Notes: generated by a model not told the origin, from the letters alone. 64,000 nt of DNA from Acanthosepion pharaonis (GCA_903632075.3 CAHIKZ030004727.1:1445001-1509000), one strand, 5' to 3'; positions 54,634 to 64,000 are shown, numbered from the stretch's first letter. Made by a program: numbers and translations.

Positions 54634-55997
54634 CTAGTGAAAGTAGCTCGTCAGAGCAGTTACTATGAAAGTATTTATAGAAAAGACAGAGGGAGGCAAT
54701 GGCATGTCTGTGAGAGAGAGCGACTGTAGATGAGATGCCAGATCAGAACCAAACACATTGCTTATCTGTCTCTGGATCTTGTCAAGGACCTTAAGGCAAA
54801 CAGCGGGGGCACCAGACCATATATGGCAGCAGTATTCCATGCAAGGGCAAATTGTTGATTTGTAGATTTGAAGGATGGACTCGGGCAAGAAAACTTTTTG
54901 GCATGACACAGGGAACCAACTTTCCTTGCAGTGGATGAAGCTATTGATTCAATGTAATTGTTCCATCTCAGGTCAGCAGACAGTGTGAGACCAAGCAGTC
55001 GTAAAGAGGTGCTCTGATGTCTGATTAGACATTCTAATGGGTGGCAAGGATGGTAGCCTGAGAGCAGTTTTGTTTTAGAGGCATTAAAGTTAACTAGCCA
55101 ATTTCTGCCCCAGTCAAGAACTGATAGGAGGTCCTTCTCAAGACTAACGGCCAGGTTAGTTTTGTCAGCGATACCAGACTTGCTATTGAGGCAGGAGTAA
55201 ATAGTTGTGTCATCAGCATAGATGCCTACCTGGGAACTGATGACATTAGGGAGATCGTTAATGAAGATAAGGAACAGAGTAGGGCCTAAAATAGAGCCTT
55301 GGGGAACACCTGCATTCATGGGAAAGGGACTGGAGGAGAATCCGTTAAGGACAACCTTCATTACATGGTTTGACAGGAATAATCAACCTTAAATTCCATA
55401 TCCCTTAATGTTACGAAGAAGGCCAACATGCCAGATCCTATCAAATGCTTTAGAGATATCTAGGGCCACAGCACAAGCTTCTCCGTTATTGTGAAGTGCT
55501 TGGTAAACAATTTTAGTTATGGCCATGAGCACACCTGCTGTAAAACAGGCAAAGCAAAAACCATATTGCTTATCAGAGAGCAGATCACAGGTTATAAGGT
55601 GATTAACCATTTTGGTGTTGATTAAAGCTTCAAAGATTTTGCCGAAGAGTGGTAGGACACTGATAGGATGGTAGTTAGATGGGTCAGAAGGGTCCCCAGA
55701 GTTCTTAAAGACAGGTACAATAGATGAGGACTTCCAACAGGCTGGAAAGCAAGATTCATTGAGGCAGTAGTTATATAATTTGGAGAGGGCAGTGGCCAGT
55801 TCAGGCGCACATTTCTTCAGGACAATGGCTGGTATCCTGTCGCCACCACTAGCCTTATGGGAGTCTAATTTTGAGATGATGTCCAATACCAACGATGGGG
55901 TTATGTGCAACTCACTCAGTAGAGCCTTGGTTCTAGGGAGGAAACTGGGTGCGGGTACACCAGATGAGTTGAGAGTTGGAAGAGAATTTCCAAGCAA
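54634..55997 (-). pseudogene. LINE reverse transcriptase
   Basis: Frame 55997-55389 carries LDSHKASGGDRIPAIVLKKC (finger), SSIVPVFKNSGDPSDPSNYH and PISVLPLFGKIFEALI (RT block 2), SDKQYGF and AVALDISKAFDRIWH (catalytic Asp). After a short break, frame 55361 downward has GVPQGSILGPTLFLIFINDL and GIYADDTTIYS (YADD active site intact), then WLVNFNASKTKLLSGY. Near 54895 the frame shifts again; the true reading is CMEYCCHIWSGAPAV then LDKIQRQ. Catalytic residues are present, but at least two frameshifts break the protein. In an intact copy it would copy element RNA at the nicked target. Confidence 0.85.
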
Positions 55998-56940
55998 AGC
56001 ACTCAGCCTTATCAGCTGAGGAGGTCAGGACTTCAAATTGGTTGAACAAAAGAGGTATTGAAGGTTTGCTGTTGTTAGTACACTCTTGCAGACACACCAA
56101 TAATCCTTGAAGCCGAATTTACGAGATGCAATACGTTGTTTCATTCTATCAGCAAATAGTGACTTTGCTTCATTGAGGACATGCTTGTACTCATTATGGG
56201 CTGAGACAAAGAGAAGTCTGTTGCGTTCTGACATGTCGCTACAGGCAAAAGTGATTCCTATGGGAAAGCAGCAGAGAACCAAGGGGAAGAGCATGATTTA
56301 ATCTTATATTTCGTAGCAGGGATGAAAGCCTCAATTCCAGCCTTTACCCAGGAGGAGACCTCAGAAGCGAATTCTTGAATGGGGAGCTTAAAGACCACAT
56401 TCCAGGGGACATCATGAAAGAAATCCCAGAATGAGTCCCAGTCTGCTCATTGATAACAGAAAGATATTCTGTTGGTAGGAGCTTCTTTGCTGGAGGTGGA
56501 GTAGAAGGAGATGTTGACAGACACTACAGCATGATCAGAGTTGCCAAGAGGGCAGAGCTGCAAGGCGGGACAGGACTCAGGGATGGAGGTGAAACAGAGA
56601 AAGGAAGCCTTACCACTCAGGTTGTTTGGGGAACATGAAGGAAAGTCAACTATTTGTGTGAGGGATTGAGAAATAGAAAAGTTAAGGGTTTTTAAGCCAC
56701 TTGGTATGGTGGGCGTTAAAGTCCCCGAACACAAATATTTGAGCAAATGGATGGAGAGAGATAGCCTTGTCTATATTATCAGAAATGCATTTGAGTAGAT
56801 CACAGTCTTGGGATGATGGAGATCAATAGAGGAAGAAGAAGTAGCTTACAGCATTGAGGAGAGATAGGCAGAGACACAAGTATGAGTGGTCTGAAGATTT
56901 GAGAGAGAGCTCTCTATCCAGTGCCATGAAGATTTGACTT
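55998..56940 (-). pseudogene. LINE AP-type endonuclease and linker
   Basis: On minus from 56900: DHSYLCLCLSLLNAVSYFFF, LYRSPSSQDC-like (one stop), IFVFGDFNAHHTKWLK (catalytic Asp and Asn, near 56710-56760), a deletion or frame change at about 56690, and PLGNSDHAVVSVNISF (catalytic Asp-His, near 56540). The linker continues with DSFWDFF, PWFSAAFPIGITFACSDMSE and FADRMKQRIASRKFGFKDYW before the RT. Several stops. Confidence 0.8.
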
Positions 56941-57480
56941 GGCGGGACCAGGGAATGTAGATTATCCGAGCACTTTCCATGGAAGTAGAGACAGAGCAGT
57001 GAGAGGCTTGCCACAACCCACTTATGGTAAAGAGGTTGGAGGGTGAAAAATAATTTGTTAACCATAAGGGCTCACAGATGCTTTTGGACTCTATCAAGAG
57101 TGAGGTCCGGGCAACTTCCACCCAAATATGAAAACAGTACTCCATTTTTGGCCTGATCTGACTCTTGTAAAGGTAAAGGATAGCAGGAGGAGTCAGATAT
57201 ATAACAGGTACAGGAAGCCATCCATTTTACCTGTATTCTTAGCAATGGATTGTATTATGATTTCCACTTCAGTTTGGGTGCAAGTTTGAGGCCCAATAGT
57301 CTTTCAAGGCATGGTGCTTCCCCTAGAGGATCTGTGTTCATTCAGATTGGTTCATTCAGATGGAATGAAACAAGCTTGCTCTTTGAGGCACTGAATGTAA
57401 CCAGCTAGTTTTTACCCCATTGAGGAGTTTGTACAAGATTGGAAGAGAGATCAGTCACCAATCTCTGAGTTTTGTAGAAA
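56941..57480 (-). pseudogene. Second LINE copy, RT C-terminal piece
   Basis: On minus: RLVTDLSSNLVQTPQWGKN and LVTFSASKSKLVSF (near 57370-57460), GLKLAPKLKWKS, VQKHL.ALMVNKLFFTLQPL, and YHKWVVASLSLLCLYFHGKC ending in SDNLHSLVPPS at about 56940. It then passes in frame into the endonuclease of the next copy. It belongs to the same subfamily as the copy at 12550-14820. Confidence 0.75.
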
Positions 57481-57930
57481 AAAAGATTGGTTGGGACAAA
57501 AAGTCCTTTTTGTAAAGGATATTCACTGATGATAAAAATGGGATTGATTAAAATGATAAAAAATGAAGGAAAGCATGTTTTGAGACCAGACAAATCTTGA
57601 GATCTTGATCCAAGAATCCAAAATGGAAGAAATCACATCAAGATATGAAACATCTTTCAACTTTTCAATCCAATAATCCAGCATGAAATAAATCCTGTCT
57701 CATCCCAGGATAGTTTTCAACAGCTCTAACCAAATGAGGAAATTATGTCTAGATTTCAAACAACTTTTGATACCTTGATCCAAGAATCCAAAATGGAGGA
57801 AATCATATTTAAATCCAGAATGACTTTTACTATTGCCTTCTCCATAGTTTGGAATATCTTTGTCTTAGACTGGTTGCCATCCAAGTCTAGAGAGTTCAGC
57901 TGTTTTATACTTTCACTTTGAATTTGTTGT
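57481..57930. repeat. Degenerate tandem repeat of CCAAGAATCCAAAATGGA units
   Basis: TTGATCCAAGAATCCAAAAT occurs at 57606 and 57776; weaker copies (TTTTCAATCCAATAATCCAG) lie between. Class unknown. Confidence 0.55.
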
Positions 57931-58030
57931 TTACCTCCTACAATGGAAAAGAATCAGATGCATGCCTTTCCCAATGGCATTAGCATGAAAGTGAATGCAA
58001 AGAACAAGTCTGGAATTTGAACATTTCCGT
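57931..58030 (-). mobile_element. SINE A scrap
   Basis: GCATGCCTTTCCCAATGGCA, TTAGCATGAAAGTGAATG and AGTCTGGAATTTGAAC are the inverted mid-part and box-B region. Confidence 0.5.
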
Positions 58031-58119
58031 GGTTCCATTTTCTTTACCAGTATTTGTTATGCTATGCTTGTGCTTGAATATATTTACAGTTTTTTCTTTA
58101 CTAAACTTTGTTAGTTTCA

Positions 58120-58235
58120 CCTCCAAGCCACATGTATAGGGCACCTAGTGAGGATCAAAGACCGAATAGTCAGAAGTAATAATCCCCAAAATCAGCTTGA
58201 TAACCATTGCACTTCAACAATGTGCTCACGTTAAT
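58120..58235 (-). mobile_element. Single tRNA-like SINE unit (array family)
   Basis: On minus: GTTGAAGTGCAATGGTTATC (box A) and GTCTTTGATCCTCACTAGGT (box B), then GCCC..ACATGTGGCTTGGA. Same family as the tandem array at 42364-43065, here as one copy. Confidence 0.62.
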
Positions 58236-58279
58236 ATATTTATGTAAGTATATGAATACTGGAAAATGTACACCTATAT

Positions 58280-58310
58280 GCATTTACAGATACACACACA
58301 CACACATATA
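58280..58310. repeat. (CA)n microsatellite
   Basis: A short CA/TA tract. Confidence 0.85.
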
Positions 58311-58340
58311 ATGCTCTCAGCATTAGGCTGTAAAATTTAG

Positions 58341-58549
58341 TCTGTTCCTATTTTCTGTTTGACCGTTCTTTCTCTGTGTTTGGTCACACTTTTACTTTTA
58401 TGGTTACTGCCGTGGACATCTACTGAACAAATGTCTCTTCAATTTAGCATATTTGACATATACGTTTATGGCTCTTCTGATTGTAGAATCACAAATAATG
58501 TCACTGCCAGAAACGGGAGATCTGAATGCCCATCAGTTCTACCCAGTTA
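58341..58549 (+). other. ATG-less hydrophobic frame, possible exon
   Basis: The open frame has no in-frame ATG before SLCLVTLLLLWLLPWT, a strongly hydrophobic, signal-anchor-like stretch. A Cys-containing tail follows (GSSDCRITNNVTARNGRSEC). It opens just after an AG (58339-58340). Could be an exon or chance. Confidence 0.12.
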
Positions 58550-58655
58550 GTAAGACATATAACTGGACATTCAGCTGACTTAAGCAGTCGGCTTTATAAT
58601 GAAATTTATAGCAAAACATGCTTGCAAAAATTTTCTGGAGGGACAGTTAAAAGGC

Positions 58656-58656
<1 letters not shown>

Positions 58657-58688
<32 letters not shown>

Positions 58689-58690
58689 AG
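58657..58690. repeat. (TA)n(CA)n microsatellite
   Basis: TA tract running into CACACACA. Confidence 0.93.
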
Positions 58691-59390
58691 CATACCTTTC
58701 AGTAAAAGAGAACTGAACAGACAACATATTAAAAACATTATGCAGCCTGATTTACTATAGTAATGATGTTCTAAATCTTTACAAAAAAAGGCCCAGAGTT
58801 GATTTTGTTTATACAGAGAACATTGCCTATCGATACTATATATATCCAACACCTAACTAAGAAAATGGTGGTTTTTTTTTTGTTTTTGTTCTCTTCCTTG
58901 GTTTTGGTATATTTTAACACCTGTTGTTGAAAATAATTTTTTTTTTCAATTTCTCAGTTTTACATGCCAACAATATTATTTTTTATGAAGATGTGTTGGC
59001 CGAAAGGTACCTTAAATTTTAATCAGTGTGATATTTTATTAATAAAAATGGATACAAAAGTATGATCCCTTTCTTAAAGATTATTTTATCCTGGTGTAGC
59101 AATAATAATCTGTTTTTATATATATATATATATGGTACCAAAACATGTTCCCAATTTTCACCTGGAAAATGCCATTTTATTAAAAAATCAATATAATTTG
59201 CTCAGACGAAGACGCAATGAAAGTGCACTGATCTGTGAATCCCTTGTCATTACTATACAACAGAGCAACTTCAGTTTATCACCTGTTCTTACTAAACTGG
59301 TGTTGAAGCAATGTGGGATACAAAAAAACATTATGACACCAAAAAAAAACAATGTTTACATTAATAAAATCTAATATAAAGAACAGGCTT
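58691..59390. other. Unclassified AT-rich sequence
   Basis: A short TA tract at 59118-59134 and an 80-codon frame at 59132-59374 without a recognised domain. Confidence 0.45.
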
Positions 59391-59700
59391 AAGACTATAT
59401 TACATTGAAAAACTGATTTTCCATATGATCACTGAAGTTAAGTAATGTTGAGTCTGGTCAGTACCTTGATGGGTGACCACTTGGTAATACCAGATAATGT
59501 AAGCTTGGATGTACAGGTAGTGTAATGGATAATGGCTCAGTATTGTTAATTGGAGACCTGGGTTTCAATTCCAGTTGAGTTTATTATATTCACTTACACA
59601 TGAATATGCTTGTGAAAGGTATGACTCTACCTCTGGTAGAGCTGAGTGGAGTTGATAAGTCGTAGGAAGTGAATCGGTCAACCAGTCAATAATTTAAAAT
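59391..59700 (+). mobile_element. 5S-tRNA chimeric SINE (SINE A, most complete head)
   Basis: 59391-59506 aligns with nearly all of 5S rRNA: ATATTACATTGAA (helix I-II), ATATGATCACTGAAGTTAAG, GAGTCTGGTCAGTACCTTGA, TGGGTGACCACTTGG and AATACCAGATAATGTAAGCT. A tRNA-like unit is joined directly: GGTAGTGTAATGGATAATGG (box A region) and GACCTGGGTTTCAATTCCAG (box B). The SINE body follows (TTCACTTACACATGAATATG, GAAAGGTATGACTCTACC) and the tail (GTTGATAAGTCGTAGGAAG). Family heads derived from 5S rRNA are known as SINE3 type; combined 5S plus tRNA heads are uncommon. Confidence 0.82.
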
Positions 59701-59764
59701 AATAATACAGTAAAGATGAAGTTTTTTTTTTTCCAATGAAGTGTCCATATCTGTCATGATAGTG

Positions 59765-60175
59765 TAAATTTCTTCTTCTATGGGCTGCGACCCTTTCGGA
59801 TGTCAGCGATCATGGCCCCCTACAATTTCCTAACCTTTATAGCTCTTAGTAAATGTTGTCTTTTCACAATCTCTCCTAATCCCTGTTCTGCCAACCATTT
59901 ACACAAGCACATTAGGTGGGTCATTTGCTGCTTTCCTATGTCCCTCTTGGTTTCAGTATGTCTTGTGAGCATCAAATTCTCCAAGCCCTCTTTCCTCATT
60001 ATGTGCCCCAGAAATTTCAGCTCTCGCTTTCTAATATTAAATATGTGGCCTTTTCATTTTCATTTTCTCTAAAACTTTGTTGTTGTTCACGTGTTCAGTC
60101 TGATATTCTCAGCATCCTTCTGTAGAACCAATTTTTTGTTGCCTCAAGTCTCTTCCTCATCTGTAACTATAATTC
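59765..60175 (-). pseudogene. RTE/BovB-like LINE C-terminus
   Basis: On minus, reading leftward: RRLEATKNWFYR-like (near 60125), HIFNIRKRELKFLGHIMRKE then GLENLMLTRHTETKRDIGK (near 59930-60045), HLMCLCKWLAEQGL and VKRQHLLRAIKVRKLWGAMI (near 59810-59900). This is the conserved end of RTE-type LINEs (IRKR.L.FLGH.MRK.GLENL.LTG). The best preserved RTE piece here, yet still broken by stops. Confidence 0.82.
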
Positions 60176-60274
60176 TCAATATGTGTGTGTGATCGAATGT
60201 TGTTTATGCATTTCCACAGTTTTCATCCAATTTTAATGAAATATTTTGTTCGATAGATAATTCCCCAGTGTCGA

Positions 60275-60385
60275 TTTTGAGTCCAAATTGCTGATGACAA
60301 TGGCTCTCCACTACTTCCTGTACTTTATAACTCTCAGCAACGTTTTACTATTTTATTTACTATCTGTTCTTGGATATATATCTTT
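60275..60385 (-). pseudogene. RTE-like LINE scrap
   Basis: GACAATGGCTCTCCACTACT and TCTCAGCAACGTTTTACTA resemble the inverted extreme C-terminal region again, so a second truncated copy is present. Confidence 0.4.
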
Positions 60386-60389
60386 CGTA

Positions 60390-61543
60390 AAAACTTTAAT
60401 AAAAAATAAATAGTTTAAATTATTACAATAATATTATTTATTATTATACATTTCCCTTCTCAGCCCCCACCCCCATTCAAATTGTTATCCTCCCCCATTT
60501 GGGGATGTGCCTCAGTTGCACCCAAATGTTGTTACTAATATTGATTTTCAGGTGGGATGACTTAAACTGCTCCAAATGAACTGCAAAAATTCCCTGTAAT
60601 GAAAGACTCGGTTGAAGACGGGTTATACTGCTAGTCTGTGATAAGATTGTCAACATAAATTTTTTTTTTAAATTGTCATATATTTACTACTAGATATTTA
60701 TGTAAATATTAGATTATTAAGGTATTTTTGTCAATGCTAGTTTATTCATATAATCAAAAAAAAATGATGGCCATATTTAATTGCACTGGTTATATTTTCT
60801 GCACCAGTGAGCCATGATTTTTATCTCTATAAAGATCAGGAAAATTCAGAAAACTAATAATTTTCATGGTTAGCACACAACATGAAGAACAGAAGAGAGA
60901 GAAATTTCAATCGATTTTCACTAAAGACTTGTGACCCAATACACTCCTTCATTTTAAATTTGAAAATTAAATCCACTCAATCATGGACTTGTAGGTCTGA
61001 CAGTTGTGGATTAAACTTTTCCTGGGGCATCAATACACATTTCTGATGGATGTTAATGCAAATTTGGATGATGTGAGACCTTAATGGCTGTCATCACTTG
61101 AAACCATGTCAGTGGAGAAAGTAAGAGTGTTTGACAGAAATTTAATCATGGAGAAACCTTACATGTTATTCAAGAATGTGCCTGAAATGAGTTACATCTC
61201 ATTGGCTGATGCTCATTTTAATTAGCCAGTCAGAACTTTGATCTAATTATGATTTCCTATTTGTGCATGAACTCCAGTTGGGCATATTTCAGTTTAAGTC
61301 AAAACTTAGTAATACGATTTAAAATTTTTTGGAATTGATATCAGTTTATCATTGTACTTTATGCCACCATTCTCATAAAAGATACTTCTCAGATTATGTG
61401 GATGTAAAATAAAACTAAAAACTTTGCCAAACTGAGAAATCACAGGCAAAATGTCATTTACAGGAATTTCAAATGGCTTCTTATAATTTCATTTGTATTA
61501 AGAGGAAATACACCATTAGATCATAGAATACCTATGTTATTTA
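60390..61543. other. Unclassified sequence, 1.15 kb
   Basis: No family recognised. Confidence 0.45.
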
Positions 61544-61799
61544 TAGTCAATGACAAAATTATCCATACACCCATCAATTTGGAATATTTTTATCCATTTC
61601 TCAGAATCTAATGCCTATATGATGCCAGGTTTTGTTATATGTTAATAAGCACAAAAAAGGAATATAAAACTCACTTTTCAGAACAATAGGTTAAATACAA
61701 CAAATTTGACAGGCAAATTATGCAAAATAGGAAAAGACAAAATTATTCATACAGTATGAAAAATAGGAAAAAATTGAACAATTTTCACAATGTTAATAG

Positions 61800-63222
61800 T
61801 CATGGCCTCTCATCATTATAGCTTGCTAAAGTTTTTGATGAGAGTTGAACAAGTTTCTCTGGGATTTTCTTTCATTCTTCAATTGTTACATGTTCTAATT
61901 CCTGAAGGTTTTTTGCTGCCCGACAATTTATTCAAACTTTCAATTCTTGCCATAGATTTTCAATACGATTCAAGTCAGGACTCATTGAAGGCTATGGCAG
62001 AAATGTAATCTTCTTTTTCTGAAGCCACGCAGTCACTGATTTAGATTTGTTTGGGATCATTATCTTTTCTGGAAAGTAAGTTGCCAACCTAGATGAAGAT
62101 TTTGTGCTGATAGTTGTAGATTTTCATCCAGAATTTTGATATATAGTCTGCAGATTTCATTATTCCTCTTATTGCAATTAATTGTCCAGTTCTGCCTGAA
62201 CTAAAACCACCTCAAAACGTCATTGAGCCGCCTCTATGTTTTAATGTTGCCACTGTGATCTTTGGAAGGAAAGACTGACTTTTCTTGTGCCAAATCTTCT
62301 GTACATCATTATGTCCAAAAAGCTCAATTTTTGTTTCACCATTCCATAGTACTGGTTTCCAAAAGCAATTTTCTTTGTCCAAGAACGTTTTGGCAAAATT
62401 AAACTGAGAATCTGTCTATATTTCTGAGATGAGGTATTATGTACATTATTTATATTATTCGAACTATTGTCCTCATCTTTGTCGCCATATTTATTACAAC
62501 GTTTCGGCCATTGTATGCTCCGGTCTTCTTCAGGTGGTTGGAATGTCGAACTTAACCCTTTATTTCGCTCACTGGTGTAGACTGTTCTTGTACAGTGGAT
62601 AAAGGCGTTGGTTAGATCCAGTGACAGGACCCAAAGAATACCCGGTTAAGGCAGTGGCGAACTTTCAGAGGGAAATTAACAGGAGATAACTGATAACTGA
62701 CATCCATTAAACATGGCACGTGGAACTAGAACAGTCTACCCCAGTGAGCGAAATAAAGGGTTAAGTTCGACATTCCAACCATCTAAAGAAGGCCAGAGCA
62801 TACAATGGCCGAAATGTTGTATTAAACTGAGAAACAATGTGACACGGTTTGTGAAGAGGGGGTTCATTATAGTCAGTTTCCATACAACCCATTTCTAATT
62901 ACACGACATTGTATTGTGTGAGTACTTACTCTGATACCATTTGTATCCAAACTTTTAGCAATGTCTTTCAAAACAACTCTTGGGTTTTTATTAACCTCCC
63001 AACACAGTTTTTGTGCAGTTCTCTGCAACAATTTGGGTTTTCTTCTCTGCCCAGGCAAATTCTCTGACGTGCCAAACTGTTTAAACTTCTTTATAACGGC
63101 ATGTACAATAGATGTAGGGATAGCTAACTGGTTTGAAATAGTGCTGTAACTATTTCCTGACTTGTGGAAGTAAATAATTCTCTATCTCAAGTCAACACTA
63201 AGCTCCTTTGTCTTCTCCATCA
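61800..63222 (-). pseudogene. Tc1-like transposase, interrupted
   Basis: Start ATG at 63222-63220. The N-terminus has MMEKTKELSVDLR, a stop, then SGNSYSTISNQLAIPTSIVH (first HTH), KPKLLQRTAQKL and VVLKDIAKSLDTNGIRVSTH (second HTH). The SINE dimer interrupts after about residue 115. Beyond it: KTFLDKENCFWKPVLWNGET. The first catalytic Asp (WSDE in relatives) is Gly here. Then KDNDPKQI (second Asp retained), and SMSPDLNRIENLWQELK (Glu retained). Stops and frameshifts occur at several places. Confidence 0.85.
62411..62820. mobile_element. Head-to-head SINE B dimer with 13-bp TSD
   Basis: The sequence ATTAAACTGAGAA occurs at 62398-62410 and again at 62821-62833, an exact target duplication. Between them the left part (62411-62590) is an inverted SINE B 3' half. 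The right part (62591-62820) is a plus-strand tRNA-like head (CAGTGGATAAAGGCGTTGG) and body, ending inside GGCCGAAATGTTGT. The two halves pair through AGAACAGTCTAC, GAGCGAAATAAAGGGTTAAG and CAGAGCATACAATGGCC-type sequence, so RNA from it would form a long hairpin. Confidence 0.85.
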
Positions 63223-63599
63223 TGTTGTTAACGTAAGAATAACAATGGTGACACTCTATGCACTACATGATGTCCTTTGCTGGAATTGTTACAAATATTC
63301 TGCTGGATAAATAATCTAGAATGCTTTACCAATAAAATAATTATGTAAATTACTTACATGAATCAATCAATTTAAAACAATATTTTCTACTGTATGAATA
63401 ATTTTGTCTTTTCCTATTTGCCTGTCAAATTTGTTGTATTTAACCTATTGTTCTGAAAATTGAGTTTTATTTTTATTTTTTTGTCCTCATTAACATATAA
63501 AAAATCTGGCATCATGCAGGCATTTTCTGAGAAATGGATAAAAATATTCAAAATTGATGGGTGTATGAATAATTTCATCATTGACTGTATATATTATGA

Positions 63600-63841
63600 A
63601 ATGGATTAAGTCCAACAATTATTTAATATATTTTCTGTCTATATGTTATTTTTAATAGGTACAATTTATTTAAGCAACTGCTCTGTTTTTTAAATAAACA
63701 GCATTGATTACATTTACCAACTTGAATATACAAGAAATTTTGTAGAAAATATCTGCTTCTCTGACAGAAATCGAACCTGTAACCCCAATGGGGACCATCA
63801 TTTGATCTGATGTGCTGTTAACCATTCAGCCACAAAGAAAT
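63600..63841 (-). mobile_element. SINE D with tRNA-like head
   Basis: On minus: TTTGTGGCTGAATGGTTAAC (box A) and GGTTACAGGTTCGATTTCTG (box B) at the right. The tail reads leftward through TATATTCAAGTTGGTAAATG and AACAGAGCAGTTGCTTAAAT to GGACTTAATCCATTTC. Confidence 0.75.
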
Positions 63842-64000
63842 CCAACAACTTCAGTCATAGTGTATTTCTTGTATGAACTGTTTACGAGATATGGCATATC
63901 AGATACCATAGTCTCTGATAATGGAACACAATTCACAGGTGAAGAATTCAAAGCCTTTTGTAAGATGTTCTCTATTGAACATATTATGACCCCTTCATAC
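63842..64000 (+). CDS. Ty3/Gypsy integrase core, runs off window
   Basis: 53 codons are open to the window edge. VYFLYELFTRYGISDTIVSD, NGTQFTGEEFKAFCKMF and SIEHIMTPSY show the second half of the retroviral-type integrase catalytic core. The Asp of the SDNGTQF motif is the second of the D,D-35-E triad; the Glu would lie beyond the edge. Upstream pol sequence is replaced by a SINE D. Whether the element continues intact cannot be seen. Confidence 0.85.

Larger units (their letters stand above)
54105..56940 (-). mobile_element. Jockey/CR1-like LINE, 2.8-kb copy
   Basis: The largest element here. It runs from the conserved 3' end (TTTTTTACAGTAAGGTTCAT on plus at 54105) through RT to the AP-endonuclease, in which it is 5'-truncated. 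Long stretches are still open, so it is one of the younger LINE copies in the window. Its inner parts have relatives at 3085, 12550, 33181, 36545, 40775 and 45665. Clade by eye: Jockey/CR1 group. Confidence 0.85.
61544..63587 (-). mobile_element. Full-length but dead Tc1-like transposon
   Basis: The terminal inverted repeats of about 200 bp (61544-61760 and 63395-63587) each hold two internal motifs, AATTATCCATACACCCATCA and AAAATTATTCATACAGTATG in the left copy, i.e. IR/DR-like organisation. Flanking TA dinucleotides at 61542-61543 and 63588-63589 fit the Tc1 target rule. The transposase is on minus. A 410-bp SINE dimer sits inside. Without it the element would be about 1.62 kb, normal for Tc1. 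Confidence 0.85.

Noticed and set aside
59391..59506. Functional 5S rRNA gene
   Set aside because: Too many substitutions, fused directly to a tRNA-like SINE with no terminator, and partial 5S ends recur at the same junction in other SINE copies.
1..64000. CRISPR arrays, operons, prokaryotic signals
   Set aside because: No regularly spaced repeats with unique spacers. The composition and element types are those of an animal genome.

Overview
The window is AT-rich, intron- or intergenic-type DNA from an animal. I see no convincing host protein-coding gene with a recognisable family. Nearly everything identifiable is a transposable-element remnant or a simple repeat. The mixture is Jockey/CR1-like and RTE/BovB-like LINEs, several tRNA-headed SINE families, Penelope-like elements, Tc1/mariner transposons, a Ty3/Gypsy pol fragment and very many long (TA)n/(CA)n arrays. 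It fits a repeat-rich lophotrochozoan, most plausibly a cephalopod such as an octopus. That assignment is inference, because no diagnostic host gene is present.

Layout. 0-6.5 kb holds two broken Tc1/IS630-type transposons, a LINE 3' fragment, and a Penelope-like element (about 3.65-4.98 kb) whose ends are inverted copies tipped by (TA)n. 6.6-7.9 kb is a 1.2-kb polypyrimidine block built largely of a 28-bp unit. 8-19 kb holds an unclassified repeat family (A), a 2.2-kb dead LINE (12.55-14.8 kb), minisatellites and pyrimidine tracts. 19-30 kb is dense in SINEs and RTE fragments. 30-37 kb is dominated by Penelope-type terminal repeats and palindromes, with several hammerhead-ribozyme-like motifs; the best, at 36080-36124, has the full conserved core. 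36.5-42.2 kb holds LINE fragments in both orientations (one nested in another), a 61-bp-arm hairpin and a short transposon with both TIRs. 42.36-43.07 kb is a tandem array of about six tRNA-like units. 43.1-44.3 kb is comparatively repeat-poor and holds two weak exon-like candidates. 45-54 kb holds Penelope reverse-transcriptase and endonuclease remnants, a long inverted repeat, a mariner fragment, a candidate solo LTR and SINEs. 54.1-57.5 kb is the largest LINE: 3' end, RT and endonuclease, fused to a second truncated copy. 59.4 kb carries a SINE whose head is a nearly full-length 5S rRNA followed by a tRNA-like part. 61.5-63.6 kb is a complete-length but dead Tc1 element, interrupted by a head-to-head SINE dimer flanked by a 13-bp target duplication. 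The window ends inside an open Gypsy integrase frame.

No genes work together here in an operon or pathway sense. The coherent theme is retroelement RNA biology: hammerhead motifs, 5S/tRNA-derived Pol III promoters, palindromic repeats and element nesting. Nearly all coding remnants carry stops, frameshifts or deletions; the exception is the Gypsy integrase at the right edge, open over the part visible. All boundaries were judged by eye and are approximate unless stated.
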